Shown here one piece after another: positions 26,928 through 36,287 of a stretch of 48,504 bases of DNA (its first letter is position 1; every line of letters starts with the position of its first letter). Source of the stretch: Alphaproteobacteria bacterium (GTDB lineage: Bacteria; Pseudomonadota; Alphaproteobacteria; MPNO01; UBA2964). The translations under genes and the position numbers were made by a program. Below the pieces are notes generated by a model. That model was not told the origin of the DNA, ran no database searches, and saw only the letters and a list, made by a program, of their open reading frames with translations. The stretch spans positions 1-48,504 of the forward strand of contig WHUE01000019.1 in the NCBI GenBank assembly GCA_009377375.1, written 5' to 3'.

Positions 26928-28010
26928 ATGACCCTGATCCTGTCCAACGAGGACATAGAGCGAATCCTGACGATGGAGGACCTGGTGCCGGTGCTGGAGG
27001 AGGCCTATGTCGAGCTGGCCGAGGGCAGGGGCGGCAACCGGGTGCGCTCCGACATCGTGACCCCGACCACGTTCCGCGAGGACGGGCTCTACGCGCTGAA
27101 ATCGATGGACGGGGTGATCCCGAAATTCGGCGTCGGCGCGGTGCGCATCAACTCCGACATCCTGACCTTTCCCAGGACGGACGGCCAGATGCGCCGGGTC
27201 AAGGCGCCGGCCGCGCCGGGCGAGCGCTATGTCGGGCTGGTGCTGCTGTTCAGCACCCATAACGGCGAGCCGCTGATGATCTGTCCCGACGGGGTGATGC
27301 AGCGCATGCGGGTCGGCGGCACCAACGCGGTCGCCGCCAGGCACATGGCCAGACAGGACGCGCATGTGGCCGCGATCCTCGGCTCGGGGTGGCAGGCCGG
27401 CGCGCAGCTTCTCGGGCTGGAGGCCGTGCGCCCGCTCGACGACATCCGCGTCTACAGCCCGCGCAAGGCGAGCCGCGAGGTCTTCGCGCAGGAGATGAGC
27501 GCCGCGCTCGGCAAGACCGTGCGGCCCTGCGCCACGGCGGCCGAGGCCTGCGCGGGGGCGGATCTCGTCGCCTGCGCGACCAACGCGACGGGGCCGGTGT
27601 TCTTCCGCGAGCACGTGGCGGCCGGCATGCATGTGGGCGGTATCCGGCCCGGCGCGTCGGAGATCGACCGCGCGGCATGGCCGGACATCGACCTGTTCGC
27701 TCTGCTCGACCATGACGACAACGCGCAGATCGTCCACACCCATGGCGTTCGGCTCGGCGAGGAGCAGGACGGGGGCATGTACGGGATGCCGCATGACGAG
27801 TTCCACGCCGCGATGGCGACCCTGCCGGAGATCGTCACCGGGCGCCGCGAAGGCCGGCGCTCGGATGGCCAGGTCACCTGCTTTCTCAACAATCTCGGCA
27901 TGGGCTACCAGTTCGCGGCGACCGGCTACCTGGTCCACCGGAAGGCGAAGGCGGCCGGGCTCGGCCATGAGCTGCCGACCGACTGGTTCACCGAGACGGT
28001 TCATCCCTGA
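26928..28010 (+). CDS. Ornithine cyclodeaminase / mu-crystallin family protein
   Basis: A 360-residue NAD(P)-binding protein. It shows a conserved N-terminal beta-rich domain with YALKSMDGVIPKFGVGAVRINSD, then the Rossmann part AAILGSGWQAGAQLLGLEAV near 145-164 and the GGIRPGASEID segment. Family members are ornithine or lysine cyclodeaminases, alanine dehydrogenases, or imine reductases. The Asp that closes the ring in ornithine cyclodeaminase is likely in PGASEID but substrate is uncertain. This is the last gene of the GC-rich block; transposase scars begin about 100 bp past its stop. Confidence 0.84.
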   Translation: MTLILSNEDIERILTMEDLVPVLEEAYVELAEGRGGNRVRSDIVTPTTFREDGLYALKSMDGVIPKFGVGAVRINSDILTFPRTDGQMRRVKAPAAPGERYVGLVLLFSTHNGEPLMICPDGVMQRMRVGGTNAVAARHMARQDAHVAAILGSGWQAGAQLLGLEAVRPLDDIRVYSPRKASREVFAQEMSAALGKTVRPCATAAEACAGADLVACATNATGPVFFREHVAAGMHVGGIRPGASEIDRAAWPDIDLFALLDHDDNAQIVHTHGVRLGEEQDGGMYGMPHDEFHAAMATLPEIVTGRREGRRSDGQVTCFLNNLGMGYQFAATGYLVHRKAKAAGLGHELPTDWFTETVHP

Positions 28011-28116
28011 ACTGCCGGCAGGAGCCATTTCGCTGGATGAGATGTAAATGCCTGTAAGGGGCATTATCAGAAAAAAGTGGGTTGAGGTAGGGCAGGGCTA
28101 TCCATAGCTTCCTCGG

Positions 28117-28170
28117 ATGAAAGACCCGTTCCGTTATTTCAACTCTTCGCCGGAAATCATTCGCCGCGGG
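28117..28170 (+). mobile_element. IS6-type transposase N-terminal scrap
   Basis: The first 16 codons from ATG 28117, MKDPFRYFNSSPEIIR, match the very conserved start of IS6-family transposases (KDPFRYF..SPEIIR). The similarity then stops abruptly at about 28165 and the continuing frame is not transposase-like. It is a deletion remnant next to the larger IS5-type remnant, so two elements have been lost here. Confidence 0.6.
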
Positions 28171-28339
28171 GATGCGGGTCGAGCCCCTCCATCGGTTGGT
28201 CGAGGCAATGAAGATGCCGAGAAAGCCCGCCGGATCTCACCCGGCTTCGAAGGCAAACGGGTAGAGCGTTCTGTGTTCGAGCGCCTTGCCGGCTCCTAGC
28301 GCCACGTCCTCCAGCGCCGTCTCCGAAACGAGTTGACCG

Positions 28340-28905
28340 TTAAGAAGCCGGGTTTGCGAGCGGCGACTGGCTGAGAGCGGCCATGATCGCCTCCAGGCTT
28401 TTGCGCAAGAGAGCCCGCAGCCAGTTGAGGATGAGGCGGAGGTTTTAAGCCGACGGCGGTAAGGACGGCATGGACCTGATCGCCGTGGCGGCCCGTGAGG
28501 AAGTTGCGGCTCAGATGGCCGTCGGCGGCGTCGATGGCGGAGCGGCGCCGGAGCTCGTGTTTGATCTGACCGTGGACGCCGCGCCTCCGGCCGGAGATGA
28601 ACACCCTGAGCGGCTTGGGCGCGTCGTGGCCGCGGTATCCCTTGTCGGCGTAGACCCGCTCGATCTCGCGGACGGTCAGGGCCCGGGTCTCCTCGATCAC
28701 GCTGCCGAGCGTGTGGCCGTCGTAGGGGTTTCCGTGGAATGCCCGTGCGTGGAGCACGAACTCGCCGCCCTTGCAGCGCCGGTTGGTGGTGGCGATCGAG
28801 ACCTTGACGCCGAACTCGTAGGGCCTGTGGGCCTTGCCCTTGCCGATGCATTCGACCGCCGGAGCATGCCAGTTTGGCTCCGCCCTCCTTCGCTTCGCAG
28901 CACCA
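28340..28905 (-). pseudogene. Decayed IS5-family transposase (C-terminal half)
   Basis: Read on the minus strand, the segment encodes WHAPAVECIGKGKAHRPYEF, VLHARAFHGNPYDGHTLGSVIEET, VYADKGYRGHD and RRGVHGQIKHELRRRSAIDAA, the recognisable DDE core and C-terminus of IS5-type transposases. The normal EPVIGHLK segment is degraded to DAADGHLS. A frameshift near 28450 moves the last part (LRLILNWLRALLRKSLEAI) to another frame, which ends at TAA 28342-28340. The N-terminal half is missing. It is non-functional and marks a composition boundary: GC-rich core genes to the left, lower-GC genes to the right. Confidence 0.8.
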
Positions 28906-29033
28906 CCAGCATATACATAGCTGACACCTGTGCGTCATCGGCATGTTTGGGCATCTTGTGGTCGAAATGCGGCAGGACTAGGCTTCAGATTAGCTAGCAC
29001 CAACCAGGTTCAGGAAAGGAGAGCGAGGAGGAC

Positions 29034-30062
29034 ATGTCAGGAAGGAGATTGGGTCCGAATAGGATCGCGGTCGCGAGCCTGCTCACCGCTGCTCTTTGGG
29101 CGCTGCCCGCTTCGGCGGACGAGGTGGCGGACTTCTATCGTGGCAAGACGATCACCCTTGTCGTCGGTGCTGGCCCCGGAGGTGGCTTTGACCTTTACGC
29201 CAGGACGCTGTCGCAGCATATGTCGAAGCACCTGCCGGGGAGCCCGAACATAGTGCTGCAATTCATGCCTGGCGCAGGGAGTATCACGGCTACCAACTAC
29301 GTGTATAAAGTCGCGCCTCGCGACGGATCGATCTTTGCGCTCCCTTCCCAGAGCGTTGCTCTATTTCAGCGCCTTGAAAGTGGCATTCGGTACGACGCAG
29401 CCAAAATGAATTGGCTTGGCCGCATGGTGTCTGCGACCGGTGTTCTGGTTGTCTGGCATCAAGCGCCCGCCACGACCCTCGAGGAGATGAAGAACCGCGA
29501 GGTGATTTTCGGCGCGCATGGCAAAGGACAGGACACGTATTTCTTCCCTCAATTGATGAACAAGTTGCTCGGGTACAAGTTTAAGACCGTGCTCGGTTAC
29601 CCCGGTTCGGCCGACGTTATGCATGCGCTGGAGCGTGGTGAGACACACGCCTACGTTTATATCTGGGCAAGCTTGAAGAGCCGACAGGGCGCCTGGTTGA
29701 ATGAGGGCAAATTGATTCCGTTCGCCAATTACAGCCTAGAGACGCCGGCCGATCGTCCGGACCTGCCGCTGGTCACTGACCTCGCAACAGATCCCGACCA
29801 CAAGGCAATCTTCGAGTTTTTTTCGTCGATCGCCACGGTGGGGCGCTCATTTGCAACGCCGCCAGAGGTACCGCGGGCCCGCGTAACGGCGCTGCGTAAG
29901 GCATTTTCAGAAACGATGACCGATCCTGCGTTCCTCGCTGATGCGAAAAAGCGCAAGATGGATATTGAGCCCATGGCAGGCGAGGCAATTCAGGAAGTGA
30001 TTGCCAAGACGGTGGCAACGCCTGAGGCCGTTATCGACAAAGCCAAGGCCGCGCTGCAGTAA
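29034..30062 (+). CDS. Bug/TctC family periplasmic binding protein, orphan
   Basis: A 342-residue receptor with a signal peptide (positively charged start, hydrophobic VASLLTAALWALP, cut after ASA) and the family start VADFYRGKTITLVVGAGPGGGFDLYART. MPGAGSITATNYVYKVAPRDGS and the C-terminal TDPAFLADAKKRKMDIEPM complete the pattern. Without TctA/TctB nearby its transport partner is unknown. It is the first gene of the acquired block, with an amidase reading frame 56 bp downstream, so its ligand may be an amide or its acid product, an inference. An excellent AGGAGGAC lies just before ATG 29034. Confidence 0.87.
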   Translation: MSGRRLGPNRIAVASLLTAALWALPASADEVADFYRGKTITLVVGAGPGGGFDLYARTLSQHMSKHLPGSPNIVLQFMPGAGSITATNYVYKVAPRDGSIFALPSQSVALFQRLESGIRYDAAKMNWLGRMVSATGVLVVWHQAPATTLEEMKNREVIFGAHGKGQDTYFFPQLMNKLLGYKFKTVLGYPGSADVMHALERGETHAYVYIWASLKSRQGAWLNEGKLIPFANYSLETPADRPDLPLVTDLATDPDHKAIFEFFSSIATVGRSFATPPEVPRARVTALRKAFSETMTDPAFLADAKKRKMDIEPMAGEAIQEVIAKTVATPEAVIDKAKAALQ

Positions 30063-30118
30063 GCCGGAAGGTGACCATTGCGCAAGTGGTCGCTCGGCGA
30101 AAGGGAGGTGAATGCAAA

Positions 30119-31494
30119 ATGGCCGATCTGACAGAATCCGGCCCTGGCGGTCTTGCTCTGCTCACCGCAACCGAGGCATCTGAAAAACTAAAGGCGGGAG
30201 AGATCACATCCGAGGCGCTGGTGACCGCCTGCCTTGCACGCATTGCGGCAAGGGAATCGGAGATCGGCGCCTGGGCCTTTATCGATCCCGATTACGCCTT
30301 ACAGCAGGCGAAGGCGGTCGATGCCGAACCCCGCCGATCGATCCTGCACGGCGTGCCGATTGGCATAAAAGACGTGATCGATACCGCGGACATGCAAACT
30401 GGACACGGATCACCAATTTACAAGGGCGACCGACCAGTGCACGACTCTGCGTGTGTTCGCGCGTTCGCGCAGCCGGCATGGTGATCCTCGGCAAGACCGT
30501 CACGACGGAGTTCGCAAGCCCCTACCCCGCAGCGACCCGCAATCCTCACGATACGAAACGCACGCCCGGTGTGTCGTCCAGCGGATCAGGTGCGGCTGTT
30601 GCCGACTTTCACGTACCATGCGCAAACGGGACGCAGACGGGCGGCTCTGTCATAGGACCGGCCGCGTACTGCGGAGTCTATGGCTACAAAGGCAGCCTCG
30701 ATGCGCTCGATCGTACCGGCATCCGCCATTGTAAGCCGTCAATCGATACGCTGGGCCTGTTCGCCCGGTCTTTGGATGACCTCATCGCGCTTCGCGCTGT
30801 TTCATGCAATCTGACAGCGTCGATCGGTCAGCCGACGGGTAAGCTCCGTGTTGGCATCTGCCGTACACAGCATTGGGACCGTGCAGAACCTTCGATGCAA
30901 GCTGCTGTCGAAATGACGGGAGAGCTGCTGGAGGAACAGGGAGTCCTTATCCGCAACGTCGAACTGCCTAGTGAGGTCGTCCAGGCCGAGCCGCAATTCG
31001 ATGTGCTAACGAGCTGGGAGGGTGCCCAGGTTTTGGAGCGCGAGGCGCGCGAACACCTGGAAACATTTAACCCATGGAATCGCGAACGGGTCGAGTTTGC
31101 ACGTACCCTGACCCGCGATCACTACGAAGAGGCGAAGCGCAAGCTGGCGGAAGCACGTGCCTCACTTGCAAAGCTGTTTGACGAAGTCGATGTGTTGGTG
31201 ACGCCACCGCGAACGGGCGAGGCACCGATTGGGATCGAGGGAGTCCGTCCATCACCGTTCAACGCGGTCTGGACGCAGATGTATACACCGTGCGTTACCC
31301 TGCCTCTGTTCGAAGGACCGAACGCCATGCCATTGGCTATTCAGGTCATTGGAAAAGAAAACGAGGATGATCAGACTCTCGCCCGCGCTATGTTGATTGA
31401 TCACGCGTTGCGAGACGCGCTCAAGGTCGTGCCGACCGGAGTCCAGCCGAAGGGTCGAATTTCACTGGAGCCAGTGGCTACACCGGGTAGCTAA
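30119..31494 (+). pseudogene. Amidase-signature enzyme with one frameshift
   Basis: The two halves read as one amidase of the AS family. The first frame (30119-30484) gives GVPIGIKDVIDTADMQTGHGSPIYKGDRPVHDSACVRA, including the catalytic Lys of GIKD. The second frame (from about 30466 to 31494) gives RAAGMVILGKTVTTEFA, then SSSGSGAAVADF and GTQTGGSVIGPAAYCGVYG, holding the two catalytic serines. A one-base deletion near 30464-30465 (two T where a Leu codon is expected) joins them, so neither half can work alone. It could be a true pseudogene or a sequencing error. A strong GGGAGGTG stands before ATG 30119. Intact, it would hydrolyse a C-N amide bond. Confidence 0.85.
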
Positions 31495-31590
31495 AGCCCT
31501 GGTTCTTGACCGCCGTGGCCGCGAAGGCCTAGGCTTTCCCAAACAATCATAACCAGCGAAATGTCGCTGAACATCCAGGGAGAGCCGGCC

Positions 31591-33297
31591 ATGACGTCAG
31601 ATCGTCATACTCAATCCGCCATTCTCGATTCAGGTGAAGCCTTTTCGATCGACGGTACCTCGGCCTTCGAGGCCGGTTTGGAGCGCCGGACCTTGCTTAA
31701 GCTGCTTTTGGCCGGCGGTGGCGCGCTAGCGTGGCCTATCGGAATTGGTCACGCCCAGAACGGTACGACGACGCTCCGGATTGCGATGACGCTGTCGGAC
31801 ATTCCGGTGACGACGGGACAGGCAAGCGGTGGTGCCGAGGGCGGACGCTTTCTCAACCGGTCCGTCTACAATGCGATGGTCGACTGGGACCTCTCGCGGG
31901 CCGACCGGCCGTCGAGCCTCATACCTGGACTGGCGGAGAGCTGGTCGGTCGATTCGAAGGATCGCAATCTTTGGACGTTCAGGTTGCGTCGCGGGGTTAA
32001 GTTTCATGATGGCAGCCCGTTTACCGCACACGATGTGGTGTGGAATTTCGACAAGCTGACGAAGACGGACTCGCCGCAATACGATCGTCTGCAGGCCAGG
32101 AACGCTGCCAACTGGATGGTCAGCGTGGACAGCTATCGCGCGGTCGACGACTACACCGTAGAAGTCCGGACGAAGAAACCGAACGGCACCTTGCTCTACG
32201 AAGTGGGAGTAAATGTCTTCTACTCCAGCCCGCGGCAGTGGGAGACGCTTGGCCGCGACTGGCAGAAGTTCGCTTCCGAGCCGTCGGGCACCGGACCCTA
32301 CGAGCTGGTACGGCTTGTTCCTCGTAACCGGGCTGAACTCGTGCGCAACCCGGATTACTGGAACAAGGACATGATGCCAAAACATGATCGAATGGTGCTG
32401 CGGCCGATGCCCGACGCCAATACCCGTGTTTCGGCGCTGCTGTCCGGCCAGGTCGACCTCGTCGAGGCGCTGCCGCCCGATGCGGTGCCGAGGGTGAAGG
32501 CGGCCGGGATGCGGGTGTCCACGAATGTTTATCCGCATATCTGGCCGTATATGGTCAGTCATTTGCCAAGCTCGCCGTTTAGCGACATCCGAATTCGGAA
32601 AGCCGCGAACCTCGCGATCGACCGCGAAAATCTTGCGAAGTTCCTTGGGGGGCTTGCCACGCCGGCGCAGGGATTCGTAACGCCGAATCATCCGTGGTTC
32701 GGCAAACCCTCATTCAAGGTCGGATATGACCCTGATGCTGCCCGAAAGCTGCTGGGAGAGGCCGGATTTGGAAAGAACAACCCGGTAAAGATAAAAGTCA
32801 CGATGTCCGCGGCCGGTTCGGGTCAGATGCAGCCGCTGCCGATGAACGAGTTCATCCAGGAGAATTTCCGGGACGTCGGAATCGACATGTCGCTCGAGAC
32901 AGTGGATTGGGAAGCTTTGCGGTCGCGTAGGCTTGCGGGTGTCGAGGCCGACCTGAACAAAGGCGTGGACGCGATAAATTACGCGTACTCCATTCAGTAT
33001 CCCGTGTTCGGACTCATCGGCCAGACCTACCACGGCCAGAACCGCGTCAAGGGCTACAATTGGGGACATTTTGCCGACGCCAAAGCGGACCAGTTGGCAA
33101 GGGCATGTCTCGATGAGTTCGACGCCGATGAGCAGGACCGTCGCCTCGGTGAACTGCATTCTTACCTCGTTGATCAGGCCGTCTGGATATGGGTTGTACA
33201 CGACATGAATCCGCGCGGCCTCGCCTCACACGTAAAGGGCTTCGTCCAGGCGCAGAACTGGTTCCAGGATTTCACACGGATACGAATAGAGAAGTGA
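31591..33297 (+). CDS. Periplasmic oligopeptide-type ABC binding protein with Tat-like signal
   Basis: A 568-residue family 5 solute-binding protein (OppA/DppA type). A twin-arginine-like signal, ERRTLLKLLLAGGGALAWP (Arg32, Arg33), follows a 30-residue N-terminal extension. The mature part shows IPGLAESWSVDSKDRNLWTFRLRRGVKFHDGSPFTAHDVVWNF, the classical cluster C fingerprint. It feeds the two permeases and two ATPases encoded directly downstream. Ligands of this class include peptides, opines, glycosides and some xenobiotics. ATG 31591 is preferred because GGGAGAG precedes it; an ATG at 31561 has no ribosome site. Confidence 0.88.
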   Translation: MTSDRHTQSAILDSGEAFSIDGTSAFEAGLERRTLLKLLLAGGGALAWPIGIGHAQNGTTTLRIAMTLSDIPVTTGQASGGAEGGRFLNRSVYNAMVDWDLSRADRPSSLIPGLAESWSVDSKDRNLWTFRLRRGVKFHDGSPFTAHDVVWNFDKLTKTDSPQYDRLQARNAANWMVSVDSYRAVDDYTVEVRTKKPNGTLLYEVGVNVFYSSPRQWETLGRDWQKFASEPSGTGPYELVRLVPRNRAELVRNPDYWNKDMMPKHDRMVLRPMPDANTRVSALLSGQVDLVEALPPDAVPRVKAAGMRVSTNVYPHIWPYMVSHLPSSPFSDIRIRKAANLAIDRENLAKFLGGLATPAQGFVTPNHPWFGKPSFKVGYDPDAARKLLGEAGFGKNNPVKIKVTMSAAGSGQMQPLPMNEFIQENFRDVGIDMSLETVDWEALRSRRLAGVEADLNKGVDAINYAYSIQYPVFGLIGQTYHGQNRVKGYNWGHFADAKADQLARACLDEFDADEQDRRLGELHSYLVDQAVWIWVVHDMNPRGLASHVKGFVQAQNWFQDFTRIRIEK

Positions 33298-33317
33298 TGA
33301 GATCCGGCGTATAGCCG

Positions 33318-34262
33318 ATGCTCTGGTATGTCCTGCGGCGGCTGGTCTACATCCTGCCGATTCTGTTCGGAGTTTCCTTAGTCTGCTTCTCTCTTCTGCA
33401 CCTCGCACCCGGCGACCCGATGACAGCGGTGATGCCGGAATTCGGTTCCGAAGAGCTTATCGAGCAGATCAAGCGGTCCTATGGATTCGACCAGCCGCTA
33501 CCCGTTCAGTATTTCCGTTGGTTGCTCGCTGTTCTCAGCGGGGATCTGGGCACCTCGATTGTCCAGGATCGCCCGGTCTGGAACGAGTTGGCGCCAGCCC
33601 TCGTCAACACGTTCCAACTCGCTGTCTTCGGAGTCGCGATAAGCCTGGTCGCAGGAATCGGGCTGGGCCTGCTGGCGGGTTATACCCGGCGGCTGGTCGC
33701 CGATCGCGCGATCACAACCACGGCGATCGTCGGCGTATCGGTGCCACATTATTGGGTAGGGCTGGTTCTCATTGCCATCTTTGCGGTCAGCCTAGGGTGG
33801 CTCCCGGCCATGGGAAAGGCACCACCGAGCGACGCCTTCGGGTTCGACGACGTCAGGTACATGATACTGCCAGCAATCACGTTGGCCCTGATTCCCACCG
33901 GTATTATCGCCCGCAGCGTCCGTGCGACTGTGATTGATGTGCGGAAACACGAGTTTGTGCAGACGCTGCATGCCAACGGACTGCCGCAGCGCCGAATTTT
34001 TCTCCATGTCGTCAAGAATGCCTCGCCCACGGTGCTCGCGATCATTGGCATCCAGCTCGGGCACCTTGTCGGCGGTTCCATTCTGGTCGAGACCGTCTTC
34101 GCCTGGCCGGGAACCGGCTATCTGTTGAACAATGCAATCGCGACGCGCGACCTTCCCCTACTGCAGGGCACGATCCTGGTCCTGGCCACATTCTTCGTGT
34201 TGCTGAATTTCTTGGTCGACTTGGCGCAGCCCTTTCTCGATCCGCGAATGAAGCGACACTGA
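33318..34262 (+). CDS. ABC importer permease, DppB/OppB type
   Basis: A 314-residue inner-membrane permease with six helices. It starts MLWYVLRRLVYILPILFGVSLVCFSLLHLAPGDP, the standard DppB N-terminus, and has the EAA-like loop KHEFVQTLHANGLPQRRIFLHVVKNA (about 210-235) that contacts the ATPases. It lies 20 bp after the binding-protein gene and 4 bp before its partner permease. Confidence 0.9.
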   Translation: MLWYVLRRLVYILPILFGVSLVCFSLLHLAPGDPMTAVMPEFGSEELIEQIKRSYGFDQPLPVQYFRWLLAVLSGDLGTSIVQDRPVWNELAPALVNTFQLAVFGVAISLVAGIGLGLLAGYTRRLVADRAITTTAIVGVSVPHYWVGLVLIAIFAVSLGWLPAMGKAPPSDAFGFDDVRYMILPAITLALIPTGIIARSVRATVIDVRKHEFVQTLHANGLPQRRIFLHVVKNASPTVLAIIGIQLGHLVGGSILVETVFAWPGTGYLLNNAIATRDLPLLQGTILVLATFFVLLNFLVDLAQPFLDPRMKRH

Positions 34263-34266
34263 CGAA

Positions 34267-35175
34267 ATGGCCAGACGAACCACCTATGTCGACGAAACGC
34301 TCACGCCGCAGATCGCGGGAGGTCGCACGCGGATTCAGCGCACCTATTGGCAGGCGGCACGGCGGCGCCTCGTGCGTGACCCCGTGTCAATGGGATGCAT
34401 CTCCATCCTCTCCTTAATGGTCGCTGCTGCCATTTTTGCACCATGGATTACGCCGCACGATCCGTATGTCACGAGCATCGTGAATCGGCTGAAACCGGTC
34501 GGAACACCCGGGTATTTACTCGGCACCGATGAACTGGGCCGCGACATGCTCACGCGCCTAATTTACGGTGGCCGCATTTCTCTCCTGATGGGACTTCTAC
34601 CGATCGCCGTCGCGACGCTTTTCGGCAGCGTTTTGGGTGTTGTCGCCGGTTACTTCGGCGGGAAGACGAATATGATCATCATGCGCGTCGCCGACGTATT
34701 TTTCGCGTTTCCTTCGGTTCTGCTAGCGGTCGGACTCGCTGGTGCGCTTGGCGCCGGGGTGGTGAACGTGCTGATTTCCCTTTCCCTGGTTTTCATTCCA
34801 CCGATTACGCGAGTTGCCGAAGCTGCTACTACACAGATTCGCACCCAGGACTTCGTCGAAGCGGCACGGGCCACCGGAGCGTCGGCTCCGAGAATCATCA
34901 TCGGTCATGTCATGACGAACGTTTCCAGTCCGATTCTCACCTACGCGTCAAGCTTGATCGGGCTTTCCATCGTCCTGGCTTCCGGCTTGTCGTTCCTCGG
35001 TCTCGGGATGTCGCCGCCGCTGGCAGATTGGGGCCTGATGCTGAACACGCTCCGCCAATCCATCTATCTCGCGCCTGTAAACGCTGTATTGCCGGGCGTG
35101 ATGATTCTAATCGCCTCCGTTTGTTTCAATTTGCTGAGCGACGGGCTGCGAACCGCGATGGACGTCAAACCGTGA
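34267..35175 (+). CDS. ABC importer permease, DppC/OppC type
   Basis: A 302-residue permease partner. It has an N-terminal cytoplasmic tail with RLVRDPVSMGCISILSLMV, then the DppC motif DELGRDMLTRLIYGGRISL near 92-110 and the EAA loop TQDFVEAARATGASAPRIIIGHVMTN near 195-220. It pairs with the preceding permease in the membrane. The TGA overlaps the GTG start of the first ATPase gene. Confidence 0.9.
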   Translation: MARRTTYVDETLTPQIAGGRTRIQRTYWQAARRRLVRDPVSMGCISILSLMVAAAIFAPWITPHDPYVTSIVNRLKPVGTPGYLLGTDELGRDMLTRLIYGGRISLLMGLLPIAVATLFGSVLGVVAGYFGGKTNMIIMRVADVFFAFPSVLLAVGLAGALGAGVVNVLISLSLVFIPPITRVAEAATTQIRTQDFVEAARATGASAPRIIIGHVMTNVSSPILTYASSLIGLSIVLASGLSFLGLGMSPPLADWGLMLNTLRQSIYLAPVNAVLPGVMILIASVCFNLLSDGLRTAMDVKP

Positions 35176-36287
35176 AAGGAGAAATTGCGATTCAGCGGGA
35201 GCATCCTACGCCGGCGAGTGAACCCGTCGATACCCTTTCCGCGACGCGGCCGTTTCTTAGGGTTCAGGGACTCAAGAAATATTTTCGGCTGAGAGGAGGG
35301 TCATTTGGTCTGGCGGGCGCATATGTCCAGGCGGTCGACGGAGTAAGTTTTGTTGTCGCCACGGGCGAAACACTCGGCGTAGTCGGAGAATCTGGTTGTG
35401 GCAAATCGACGACCGCTCGGCTCCTGATGCGGCTAATCGAGCCGGACGAGGGCCAAATTACGCTGCAAGATCGGAACGTCGGCGGCCACAATGGCATGTC
35501 CCTTCGCACGCTTCGGCGCCAAGTGCAGTTGGTTTTTCAGGACAGCTACGCCTCCCTTAACCCACGGCACACGATGGCAGAAGAAGTGGGGTTTGGGCTG
35601 ATCGCTCAGGGCATTAAGCGAGCGGAGGCGAGGCGCCGTGCTAACGAGGTCTTAGAGTTGGTCGGCCTTGAGCCCGCTATATTCGCAGATCGGTATCCGC
35701 ACGAACTTTCGGGAGGGCAGCGTCAGCGTGTCAATGTGGCTCGGGCGCTCGCACTTAGCCCCCAGCTTCTACTTCTTGATGAGGCTGTATCTTCGCTCGA
35801 CAAGTCGGTCGAAGCGCAAGTGTTGAACCTTCTGATCGAGATTAAGAACCGCCTGAACCTGACTTACGTCTTCATTTCCCATGACCTGAATGTGGTGCGG
35901 TTCATCAGCGACCGCGTACTGGTAATGTATCTCGGCAAGGTCGTGGAAACGGGACCGGTCGAGAAGGTTTATACGGCGCCGGGCCATCCATATACGCGCG
36001 CGCTGATCGCGTCGCGCCTGAGCATGGACCCAAGCCGGCGCGTTGAAGCGGCGCCGGTTGCGGGCGATCTCCCAAGCCCCATCAATCCACCGTCCGGCTG
36101 TCGATTCCGCACGCGTTGTCCCTTCGCGGAGTCCGTCTGCAGCTTGCGGGAGCCACCCCTCGAAGCCTTTGGTGACGATCCGGCTCACTCCGCCGCCTGT
36201 CACGCACTGATACCTGGGAGCGGTCACAGCCGCGCTCCTGCACCCGGTGGTGAGCCGTCAACCCGCGCGAACGGAGCGCCGAAGTGA
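35172..36287 (+). CDS. ABC importer ATPase, DppF/OppF type
   Basis: A 371-residue nucleotide-binding subunit: Walker A GESGCGKST at 72-80, signature LSGGQRQR, Walker B LLLLDEAVSSLD and switch His in FISHDLNVV. The C-terminal oligopeptide-transporter extension has the Cys-containing CRFRTRCPFAESVC segment near 310-323. It energises import together with the second ATPase. GTG 35172, overlapping the permease stop, is chosen; the frame is open further upstream inside the permease gene but that part is not family-like. Confidence 0.88.
   Translation: MKGEIAIQREHPTPASEPVDTLSATRPFLRVQGLKKYFRLRGGSFGLAGAYVQAVDGVSFVVATGETLGVVGESGCGKSTTARLLMRLIEPDEGQITLQDRNVGGHNGMSLRTLRRQVQLVFQDSYASLNPRHTMAEEVGFGLIAQGIKRAEARRRANEVLELVGLEPAIFADRYPHELSGGQRQRVNVARALALSPQLLLLDEAVSSLDKSVEAQVLNLLIEIKNRLNLTYVFISHDLNVVRFISDRVLVMYLGKVVETGPVEKVYTAPGHPYTRALIASRLSMDPSRRVEAAPVAGDLPSPINPPSGCRFRTRCPFAESVCSLREPPLEAFGDDPAHSAACHALIPGSGHSRAPAPGGEPSTRANGAPK

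Larger units (their letters stand above)
28011..29033. other. Gene-free boundary region holding transposase scars
   Basis: Between the last gene of the GC-rich block and the next Bug receptor gene I see only the IS6-type start and the IS5-type remnant. The stretch 28171-28339 has no gene I recognise. The final 130 bases (28905-29033) presumably hold the promoter of the receptor gene and end with an AGGAGGAC ribosome site. Confidence 0.6.

Noticed and set aside
28237-28944. A 235-codon minus-strand frame
   Set aside because: It lies out of frame with the IS5-type transposase similarity for most of its length; only short parts at a frameshift match.
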